Source: Deroplatys truncata (Eukaryota; Arthropoda; Insecta; Mantodea; Mantidae). From it: 64,000 bases of DNA. The stretch spans positions 175,710,096-175,774,095 of the forward strand of contig CM060985.1 in assembly GCA_030765065.1 (NCBI GenBank), read 5' to 3'. Below are positions 55,313-64,000 of the stretch, piece by piece. Positions within the stretch are counted from its first letter, which is position 1. Each line of letters opens with the position of its first letter. The position numbers and the translations under genes are program-made. Below the pieces are notes generated by a model. It saw only the letters and a program-made list of their open reading frames with translations, was not told the origin of the DNA and did no database searches.

Positions 55313-55855
55313 GGTGCACTTAGATTATTTGTCAGGCGACTTCAAACTTTAAAATCAATCAAACGAAAATTCTGAATTTTGAGATTTTTCACGCTTGAAT
55401 TGCATTAACGACTCAATAGAAAGAAGAAAATGTTGGAAAAGTCGGTTTTTATATGAAGAGACTTTTCACCAGTCACTTAGAAAAACGATGTTTCGTTTCG
55501 GCAATATTCAGGTTGGGAACAAGAATTTATGTCAGTGGATGTCATAGTATGTTGCGTTTAATGGCTCCAAATTGCCCTCCCTTGAATACTTGGTGCTGTA
55601 CTATAGACGTTGCAGTTACTGCCAAGGGACGTACGCTTTACATGGGGACTGCGAATGGAGATGTAAAACTGGCCCCACACCTTTGATTCAACCATCAGCC
55701 AGTAGCCGCTTTTCGCGACTTCCATGCAGATTTGTTAAGGGCTGCTGGTTTAGCCGACGTTAATGAGCGGAGTAGTTCAGACGGTAACGTCTGTAACGTT
55801 CTTGCAAGGCCGATCTAGAAGTAGTCGAGGCATAGAAGTTACAATTACTTTAAAA
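55313..55855. other. Unassigned DNA
   Basis: A 77-codon frame at 55453-55686 has no recognisable domain. GAGCGGAGTAGTTCAGACGG near 55764 resembles an isolated SINE A-box. Confidence 0.4.
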
Positions 55856-56843
55856 AAATTCTGATGTGTTACACTCACACGACTTTCTCTACTCTTGTAA
55901 AAACTATTTTTACAAACTCTTATTCTCCATATATTTCATATTAATCGAGATAAACATTTGCAGAAAGGATCTTTTGACATGCAAAGAGAATTACATTTTA
56001 CACATAGCGACCAGTTCTAAAAATATTTGACTATCGCTTAAGGCGTACTATGTTCCCCTTGTTTTATATTTGTAAGGGCAGTATAGAAATGCAGTATCCT
56101 TTAAGCATAGACATATCTCTTAATAGCTGGTTGCTAGGTGCAGCACCATTCCCTTTGCAACAGATTAATACTCTTAGCATATCCAAGACAAAAAAATGAA
56201 TAACGAATTCCCATTTGAGAAAATAAGTATTGAAAAATTTAAGGGAATAACAAGCAATATCTCGAAAATGGTTCACTCAACAACAAAAATTTATATGACA
56301 TAAATTGTGTATTTTAACGCGATCTACATTTTTGTGTAGTAAAATTTTGTCTATATCTTATTGTTTACCACTTATGCAAAAGTCGTTCACAATGAATACT
56401 TTTGGAGACATTCCCAGAACATCTTAAACATATGATATTTTAATCAAAATCGTTAGAGCCATTTTTAGAAAATTAAAATTTTCGAAAAATGTTCCATGTA
56501 AAGGGTAGTCTGGGTGGGGGGATTTTCTTAAAAACCTTCGTGTCGTATCTCTGGAAGATACTGAACCTAAATACCAAGTTTGGTGTTTATCGGACTGTTT
56601 GTTTCTGAGTTATGCTGTTCACACACAGACACACAGAGGGACATGTTTCCAAAAATGCGTTTTTTGGATTCAGGGGTCTCAAAACATATATTTCCGGTGA
56701 AATCTCGGTATCGAATTTTTGAGTAAAACACAATACTTCCCCTACTTACTATACGTAGTAGAGAAAGTAAAAAGAATTAGATAGAAACATAAGCGTTCGT
56801 AAGAAAACTAGTGTGAATGCAAAACACTAGATTTTTTGCCACA
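55856..56843 (+). repeat. Dispersed repeat DR, copy 18, with both inverted ends
   Basis: The 5' end AAATTCTGATGTGTTACACT and the 3' signature GTAGTAGAGAAAGTAAAAAG are followed by TAAGCGTTCGTAAGAAAACT and GTGTGAATGCAAAACACTAG (56790-56832). Together these mirror the 5' terminus, including its TTTACAAACGCTTA-like block. This is the best evidence that full DR ends are long inverted repeats. Confidence 0.85.
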
Positions 56844-57269
56844 TATGAAGGCTAATAAAATAGCATATTGGTGGTGGGACGTGTTAAGACGTGTTGCCCC
56901 AAATGCATATCAAGGTGGCGTACGATATTTGCATGTAATTTCCGTTTTGCTGCTCCGAGCAGATGCTATAGACGGTTTATGATGTTTATGCTTGGTTAAA
57001 TGAATGTATCTCTTTATAGGTGTGGTTAGTCACACATCGCACAGTTTAACCGCGGCACTAAAGGCAAACAGAAAGGGCGCTGATGCAGAAAATTATGTAG
57101 ATGAATGCCATAGCACCGAAACGCATTACCCTGACTACAGTTAGCTGATTTAGTCTCACTTTGGGGGCAGAGTTACACCTGTGGTAGCAACCAGCCGCCC
57201 CAAATGAAACCTACTCAGTTTCTCTCCGCTCTCAAATATCAAATACACGGTACTGGGCCCAGCTTTGAT
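56844..57269. other. Unassigned DNA
   Basis: No gene or repeat is recognised. Confidence 0.45.
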
Positions 57270-57695
57270 TTTTGTTCTCTCTACAGTCTATGACCCGCAT
57301 TCGGAAGGTCCCAGGTTTCATTCCCAACGACAGCCCACTCTGACCCGCGAATGCTGGGACTGTTTCTTTTTACCAGGATTTCCTTTCCCTTTCATTCTAT
57401 TTCCTTCTCATACTTCAGGTGTGCTTCTTAGGTTTCGTGGTGTATGGCGGTGCCATACAGATGGGCTGGTGCGTCGTTCATCGCCCTCTGTCGATGGCTT
57501 CGGCAGTGGTATGGGTCCGCGAGTTTGGAAACATTAGGGACTTCCGCGTGCCTCTGTGGACTGTCTGCCTACGGCCTGCAGCCTGCTGTGTGGTTACTTC
57601 ATTTCATCCCATCCTCCTGAGGGTGGTAGGCACACTAGACCCATACAGGTCGCTGTGTACTAGGTGTCTATACCTACATGTTTTGAGTCCTGAAT
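57270..57695 (+). mobile_element. tRNA-derived SINE S1-like copy, 5' end diverged
   Basis: The head CTATGACCCGCATTCGGAAG and the B-box-like CAGGTTTCATTCCC lead into CCCACTCTGACCCGCGAATG and an S1-type body (TCATACTTCAGGTGTGCTT). The A-box is poorly preserved. Confidence 0.6.
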
Positions 57696-57704
57696 AAAAA
57701 AATA

Positions 57705-58400
57705 CCCGACGTGTTACACTCACAATACATTCTCTACTCACTCTTGTATAAACTATTCTTAAAAACGCTTATTCTCCACCTACTTCATTTTAATCGAGAT
57801 AAATATTTGCAGAAACTATCTTATTGCTAATTTTCTTGTAGGTGCAAGGGGAATATGGTAGACTTTTAGCGATAGTCAAATATTTTAAGAGCTGGTTGCT
57901 ATGTAGAGTATTCCATTCTATTTGCATGTCCAGGATATAAAAAACGAATAACGAATTCCTAGTTGAGAAAAAGTATAAGTATTGGAAAATTCAAACAAAC
58001 AACAAGGAATATCTCGGAAATGGTTCACTCCAGAAAAAATGTAGATATATGTAATAAATTGTGTGTTTTAACGAGATCCACACTTTTTGTGTAGAAAATG
58101 TTTGTCTGCCTCTTACGTTTTACCAATTATGCGAAAGTCATTTAAAATGAAGAGGACTTTGGGTAATTCCCAGAAAATTCAAGATATACATTTCAATTAT
58201 CTTGAAAATACCTTAAACACCTGATATTTTAATCAAAATCGTTAGAGCCACTTTTGAGAAAATCAAAATGTGAAGGGTGGTTTTGGGTGAGGTGTTTTCT
58301 TGAAAAAAATCCTCGTGTCGCATTTTGAAGGACACCAACCTCAATACTAAGTTTGGTATTTATCTGATTTTTCTTTTTTGAGTTATGCTGTTCACAGAGG
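57705..58400 (+). repeat. Dispersed repeat DR, copy 19 (3' end missing)
   Basis: It starts at CGACGTGTTACACTCACA and stops after GAGTTATGCTGTTCACAGAG. Confidence 0.8.
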
Positions 58401-59090
58401 CATGGACCTTTACATTCTCTTCTACTACGTATGAGTAGGGCAATATTGTATTCCATCTAAATCTCTTTCGATTAACATGAAGTGGTGGAGAATAAGGGCT
58501 TATAAAAGAGTAGAGAAAGTCATGTGAGTGTAACACATCAGAAATGTTTTCCTGTCCACTTTATTTTAATCGAGATAAATCTTTGCTGAAACAGCTACAT
58601 TACACGTTTCGTTATAGATACAAAGAGAACAGCGATAGTCAAATGTTTAACAACTGAACGCTATATACTGGACTTAAAATTCCATACTGTTTCCATGACA
58701 TCGCGAGAAACAACTGAAAATCGATGGGACTTAAAAAAATGATAAAGTGTTGAACAAATCGAACCATTAATAACGGATATTTCGGAAATGGCTTATGCCA
58801 CGAATAGGTCGCTTGATATACATTGTGTGTGGTACGTTTTCATCTACCAATTATACAAAATACTTCTGAATGAACAGGACTTCATAGATTATTTCCAGAA
58901 AATTCAATATATATATATTTTGTTTGTTATGTAATACTTTTTAATATAGGTATTTTAATCAAAATCGTTAGAGCAATTTTCGAGAAAAAAGAAAAGGATT
59001 TAGAAAAATCCTCCATGTAGAGGGTAGTTTGGGGTGGGCGATTTTCTTGAAAAGCTTCGTGCCGCATCTTTGAAAGATACTGAACTTAAA
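58401..59090. repeat. DR rearranged fragments, copy 20
   Basis: A short minus-strand DR 3' piece (about 58405-58455) joins a minus-strand 5' terminus (58456-58545, GAAAGTCATGTGAGTGTAAC). It is followed by a plus-strand subtype B body (58546-59090) that stops after GAAAGATACTGAACTTAAAT. It looks like a junction of two or three partial copies. Confidence 0.65.
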
Positions 59091-59442
59091 TTAATAATTA
59101 GGCTTCGGACCGGTTGCTGTTTCGTTGCATTTTGACTGGTACACAGTTACGTGCGCACAGGGCTTCACTGAGACCTCCCTCTCCCCAAGCACTGCTAGTC
59201 ATTCACTCTAAGCAAGCGATCAGTATATACATATACAGCCTGTTCTGAAGTTACGAAGTCCGGCCGTTGATAGCTGACAAAACATGCCGAAAATAACCAG
59301 TAAGAAGAGTGTCTTACTTGTAAATAAATATGGACACGAGTATTTGATGTAAGAGGGGGAAATATATTTTGTAAGGTATCCATATTTAAATCAAAGGGGA
59401 GAGAAAGCTTTTTATTGCAAGACACTGTAAATCTAAAAAAAA
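59091..59442. other. Unassigned DNA
   Basis: No gene or repeat is recognised between two DR copies. Confidence 0.45.
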
Positions 59443-60311
59443 ATTCTGATGTGTTACACTCACATGACTTTCTCTACTCTTGTACAAACTATTTTTACAA
59501 ACGCTTATTCTCCACATGCTTCATGTTAATCGAGATATCGAGATGTAAATCTTATTGGTAATTTTCTTGTAGATGCAAGGGGAATATGGTAGGTTTTAAG
59601 CAATATTCAAATCTTTTAAGAGCTGGTTGCTATATGGCGCATTCCATTCTCTTTGCATGTCCAGGACATAAAAAAAATGAATAACGAATTTGAGAAAAGT
59701 ATAAGTATTGGAAAATTTAAGGGAATAACAAGCAATATCTCGAAAACGGTTCACTCAACAAAAGAAATGTATATGACATAAATTGTGTATTTTAATGCGA
59801 TCTACATTTTTCAAGTAGTAAAACTTTGTCTATCTCTTATGGTTTACCAGTTATGCAAAAGTCGTTCACAATGAAGAACACTTTTGGAGACATTCCCAGA
59901 AAATTCGAGATATACATTTCATTTCTCATGACAATATCTTAAACATATGATATTTTAATCAAAATCGTTAGAGACATTTTCGAGAAAATTAAAGTTTTCG
60001 AAAAATATTCCATGTAAAGGGTAGTCTGGGGTGGAGAGATTTTCTTGAAAACCTTCGCGTCGCATCTCTGAAAGATACTGAACCTAAATACCAAGTTTGG
60101 TGTTTATCCGACTGTTCGTTTCTGAGTTATGCTGTTCACAGACACACAGACACACACACACACACACACACAGACACACACACACGGAAATGTTTCCAAA
60201 AATGCTTTTTTTTGGATTCAGGGCGTCTCAAAACATGTATTTGCTATGAAATCTCGGTATCGAATTTTTGGGTGGAATACAATACTTCCCCTACTTACTA
60301 TACGTAGTAGC
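59443..60311 (+). repeat. Dispersed repeat DR, copy 21
   Basis: It runs from AATTCTGATGTGTTACACTC to CTATACGTAGTAG, with a (CA)n microsatellite at 60140-60186 in the usual CA-rich position. Confidence 0.88.
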
Positions 60312-60359
60312 ACTCAAAAATATTACGTTGCTTCCTATAAATGAGAGGATGAGGATATA

Positions 60360-60935
60360 TTTATCCGCATCAGAAACCACGACCTCACGTAGCCAAACAG
60401 AAGCTTACAGGCATTCATCTGCTATGATGGTAAGCACAAACATCCAACTTAATGAGCTGCAAAATTTTGCTTTTAAAACGTTTCTGGAGAAATGTACACT
60501 ATGAAATTTCCTTGTGAGTCTACTTTACGCAAATTTTATTTGTCTTTGTCATAGATGGCAATACCAGAGTTCTTGAAACTTGTCGATAATTGGACACAAC
60601 ACTTTACAGAAGTAGACAAATGTTCTGCTGCTGAAATAGCACAGCAGAAACTGAAGAGTGTTTTAGATAAAAACCCAGGATATGTAATTATGTGCAGTAT
60701 TAGGCATTAATAATAATATTATTAATGTTAACAATAACACTGTTCTAAATAATGAAAATGCATGCGTTTCCCAGAGGTGTGTGACGTTCGTCAGTTTCTT
60801 TTGCACTAGTAACATCATGTGACGTGGAACGGAGTTTTTCAAGATATAAACCTTTTTGAGTTTGAGAAGAGGTTTTGCTTTTGATGCATTCAGAAAATAT
60901 ATTGTAATCCATTGTAATAGTTGTCCTGGATGTAA
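60360..60935 (+). pseudogene. hAT/CGGBP1-like transposase remnant with centre deleted
   Basis: Three blocks follow in the order of hAT-derived CGGBP1-like proteins. NIQLNELQNFAFKTFLEKCT (about 60437) and, after a frameshift, KFPCESTLRKFYLSL (about 60505) are typical of the region after a BED zinc finger. IPEFLKLVDNWTQHFTEVDK with AQQKLKSVLDKNPGYVIMCS (60561-60705) is the start of the hAT C-terminal dimerisation region. VTSCDVERSFSRYK (about 60815) is the diagnostic hAT C-terminal motif, and HCNSCPGCK follows (about 60915). The whole DDE catalytic core between the first and second groups is absent, and frames are broken. An exon structure cannot be excluded, because TTGTCATAG precedes the second group and GTAATT follows KNPGY. 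Confidence 0.6.
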
Positions 60936-62079
60936 ATCACACATGAAACTGATTATGTCATCTGCCACAGTTCAGATTTATTATTTTGTTCATCTTATTT
61001 ATACTTTGTAATAAAAGCTTAAGTTTACTACTTACTTGTGTTCCCACCTATACCTATAACATACACAGTATTACGCACAGCACAAACTCAGTAGTGCACG
61101 AGACTATGCCTCTCCGCTTGCTTGTAAACAAAGTAGCAGTATAATAGAAGTTAACTTAACCTAAAGTCATGTCCGAAGCCTAGTAATAAGATTTCGTAGG
61201 AATATTTTATAGTAGTTGTAGAAAAATAAACGATATTGGGTAGAGAAAGTGATGTGAATGTAAGGCATCGGATTGTTTTAATGTGTAATAATTATACACA
61301 AGCAGACACAGTGTAAGGCTACGCCACTGCACGCCATTACGTGAGAGAAAGCCCGTGATATTTTCCGATACGGGCGTCAGTCAACCAAAGGACATCTTTT
61401 ACTGCTTCTGCCCTTCGGTCCACCCCTTTACTGCCAAAAGCTGCTGCTAGGGATAATGAATGTTTATTAGTTTATGGTAATGGGACATGGCTTCTAGGAG
61501 CTGTGTTATTGGCAGCTGTCCAAGAACCTCGGTCACTCTGTGGCTCAACTATAGCTTCTCTTCAGCGACGTTAAATTATGGCCTGACTCTTCCAATCCAT
61601 GAATACTTTACTAGCGTTAAGGCCTGCTCTTAAAGACAAGAAATCTCTGAGATTAGTCCTTAATGTGAGTCAGAGAAGCGTTATAGAACCCGCAGCTGAC
61701 ACATCAATTTCTTTATACCCGCTTTTCTACTTTTACTCTCTCCATTGCGTGCTTACAGTAAGTAGACAAGTACAGTCGCTGCCACTTGTGCCGTCATCGT
61801 AGCTTTAGGAGGCATGCTACTGGCCTTCACATGTTTAAAAAGGAGGAGGTGTGTGAATCTGTTTACCTTTTCGCGCATGCACTGGCGTCCTGTTTTACGT
61901 GCACAGTTCTAGATTATTCACATATTATGAATATCATCACTTATAATAACCATGTTTAAATATATGGCTAAATAAAACACAAGTTTGCACAATATATCCA
62001 TAAAATAGGAATTAAAGTAGGGTTTTATTTTTAAAGTAGGAATGCAAAATAAAACGATTTTAATACGTTTGGCATATAC
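60936..62079. other. Mostly unassigned DNA with a DR terminus at 61195-61285
   Basis: The only recognised feature is a DR end (GGGTAGAGAAAGTGATGTGA, about 61240-61280). The rest has no gene-like frame. A 67-codon frame at 61599-61802 has no motif. Confidence 0.45.
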
Positions 62080-62682
62080 TATTTTTACTTTCTCCATACG
62101 TATAGTAAGTAGGGGAAGTATTGCATTCCACCCAAAACTTCGATGCCGAGATTTTACCGGAAACACATGTTTTCAGGTCTGCTGAATCCAAAGAAAGCAT
62201 TTCTAGAAAAAGGTCTATGTGTGTCTGTGAATAGCATAACTCAAAAACTAGAAGTCGGATAAATACCTAGCTTGGTATTTAGGTTCAGTATCTTTCAAAG
62301 ATGCGACACGAAGATTTTCAAGAAAATCCCCTACCCCAGACTACCATTTACATGGAACATTTTTCGAAAATTTTGATTTTTTAAAACATGGCTAACGATT
62401 TTGATTAAAGTATTATATATAAGATATTTTCATGACAAATATCCTGAATTTTCTGGAGATATCCCCAAAAGTCCTCTTCATTCTGGAAGGCTTTTGCATA
62501 ACTGGTAAACCGTAAGAGATGGACAACATTTTACTACACAAGAAATTTAGAGCTCGTTAAAACACAATTTACATAATATACATTTTTTGGGGGAGTGAAC
62601 CATTTCTGAGATATTCCTTTGTTATTTGTTTGAATCTTCCAATACTTATACTTTTTCTCAAATGGGAATTCGTTATTGGTTT
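62080..62682 (-). repeat. Dispersed repeat DR, copy 22 (5' part missing, minus)
   Basis: It runs from TTTTACTTTCTCCATACGTA to CTCAAATGGGAATTCGTTAT, where copy 23 begins. It appears to be cut by, or joined to, the next copy in the same orientation. Confidence 0.85.
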
Positions 62683-63524
62683 TTACTTTCTCTACTACGT
62701 ATAGTAAGCAGGGGAAGTATTGTATTCCACCGAAAAATTCGATACCGAGATTTCACTGGAAATATTGTTTTGAGTCCCCCTGAATCCAAAAAAAGCATTT
62801 TTGGTAACATGTCCGCGTGTGTGTCTGCGTCTGTGAACAGCATAACTCAGAAACGAACAGTCGGATAAACATCAAACTTGGTATTTAGGTTCAGTATCGT
62901 CCAGAAATGCGACACGAAGGTTTTCAAGAAAATCCCCCCACCCCAGATTACCCTTTACATGAAATATTTTTCGAAAATTTTAATTTCTCAAAAATGGCTG
63001 TAACGATTTTGATTAAAATATCATATGTTTAAGATATTTTTATGACAAATAAAATGTATATCTTGAATTTTCTGAAAATGTCACCAAAAGTATTCTTCAT
63101 TGTGAGCGACTTTTGCATAACTGGTAAACCATAAGAGATAGACAAAATTTTACTACACAAAAATGTAGATCGCGTTAAAATACACAATTTATATCATATA
63201 CATTTTTGTTGTTGAGTGAACCATTTTGGAGATATTGGTTGTTATTCCCTTAAATTTTTCAATACTTATACTTTTTCTCAAATTTGTTATTCATTGTTTT
63301 GTCCTGGTAATGCAAAGAGAATGGAATATTCCACATAGCAACCAGCTCTTAAAACATTTGACTATCACTTAAAGCCTAGCAATTCCCCTTGCATCTACAA
63401 GAAAAGTAGCAATAAGATTAACATCTCGATTAACATGAAGCATATGGAGAATAAGCGTTTGTAAAAATAGTTTGTACAAGAGTAGAGAAGGTCATGTGAA
63501 TATAACGCATCAGAATTTTTTCTT
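62683..63524 (-). repeat. Dispersed repeat DR, copy 23 (near full length, minus)
   Basis: The 3' signature TTTACTTTCTCTACTACGTA is at the left, and the 5' terminus GTCATGTGAATATAACGCAT with CAGAATTTTTT is at the right. Confidence 0.9.
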
Positions 63525-64000
63525 CTTCTAAGTCTACTAATGGTTCAACGGAGTGTTGCGTTTCTATTTTCAAACTGGTTTTTCTACGTCGGACACTGGG
63601 CATGCGGTAGTATAACGTCTATGCACACGCAACCTGGGGACAAACTGCACAAATCCTCTTATCTTTATTAATCACATAACAACAGGATAACTTACTATCG
63701 CTTTACTTTCTGTTCTCTAAAAACAAAATGTGTGAGTGTGAGGAAATTAGTTACCGAAATAAAACGGCTTGATTTAGAAAATGCCTGTGTTGCAGCTCTA
63801 GTTTTGGAATTACTTAGTGGTACATATCTCTTGAAGAAGATGAACAGCGCTGCTATACAAGACAGAGATTCCCTGAGATGTGATGGAGACAAACTCCCGC
63901 ACATCTTGTGTCACTGAATGCGGTTATGTCGCTGTTCTGGGAGGGGAACTATGTGGAGCAACTTGTGCAGTTTAGAGTTCCTCTAATTCCCTTGATGCCT
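63525..64000. other. Unassigned DNA to window end
   Basis: A 61-codon frame at 63732-63917 (plus) and a 69-codon frame on the other strand overlap each other. Neither shows a known motif, so no gene is called. Confidence 0.4.

Noticed and set aside
57079-57130. Possible hammerhead around GCTGATGCAG and CCGAAACGC
   Set aside because: The core reads CTGATGC instead of CTGANGA, and the intervening sequence cannot form stem II.
63695-63917. Overlapping 61- and 69-codon frames at the window end
   Set aside because: No motif, opposite strands open over the same bases, and the window edge prevents testing for an exon. Left as unassigned.

Overview
This 64 kb window is nuclear DNA of an arthropod, most likely a large, repeat-rich insect genome. 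The evidence is AT-rich non-coding DNA, tRNA-headed SINEs, mariner, Tc1, piggyBac and hAT transposons, non-LTR retrotransposons with an RNase H domain, and a Penelope-like element. The species cannot be named from the sequence. I found no intact host gene, no rRNA, no free-standing tRNA gene and no CRISPR array. Almost every recognisable reading frame belongs to a broken mobile element.

The commonest component is a non-coding dispersed repeat, called DR here. It is about 0.85-1.1 kb with inverted ends, and about 20 full or partial copies lie on both strands. DR copies serve as landing sites for much of the rest. Region 1-12 kb: a small foldback element, DR copies, a SINE, a Tc1/mariner-like element (4036-5295), a mariner (7778-8779), a SINE inside a SINE, and one Tc1/mariner-like element inside the transposase gene of another (10.7-12.3 kb). 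Region 12.4-16.8 kb: a complete-length but broken piggyBac (12399-14844) and a second mariner (14999-16251) inside a DR copy. Region 17-20 kb: GC-richer DNA with non-LTR RNase H remnants and SINE fragments. Region 20.3-21.6 kb: a hAT-type element with an exact 8-bp target duplication.

Region 22.4-41.5 kb is dominated by two copies of one I-type (RNase H-bearing) non-LTR retrotransposon. Copy 1 (25452-31399) sits inside a Tc1 element, which itself sits inside a DR copy. Copy 2 (34314-39856) sits in the end of another DR copy. Both have perfect or near-perfect target duplications, the same 3' terminal hairpin and the same (ATC)n tail. They share two in-frame stop codons in ORF2, and each also has private damage.

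Region 42-47 kb: two tandem SINEs, then a DR copy split by an LTR-like insertion and by an older LINE fragment. The LINE fragment contains a Penelope-like element (44967-46394) whose inverted ends each carry a hammerhead ribozyme. Region 48.7-50.0 kb: an 80-bp satellite array with partial 160-bp higher-order structure. Region 50-64 kb: further DR copies, a second DD38D transposon (50624-51975), a 108-bp tandem expansion of a DR end, a TTAA-flanked MITE (53884-54655), SINEs, and the remnant of a hAT/CGGBP1-like transposase gene (60360-60935).

The layout is that of long-lived insertion of elements into earlier elements. Nothing here looks like a working operon, cluster or defence system. The most informative signals are the paired ribozymes, the shared stop codons, the uncharacterised DR family and the nesting order.
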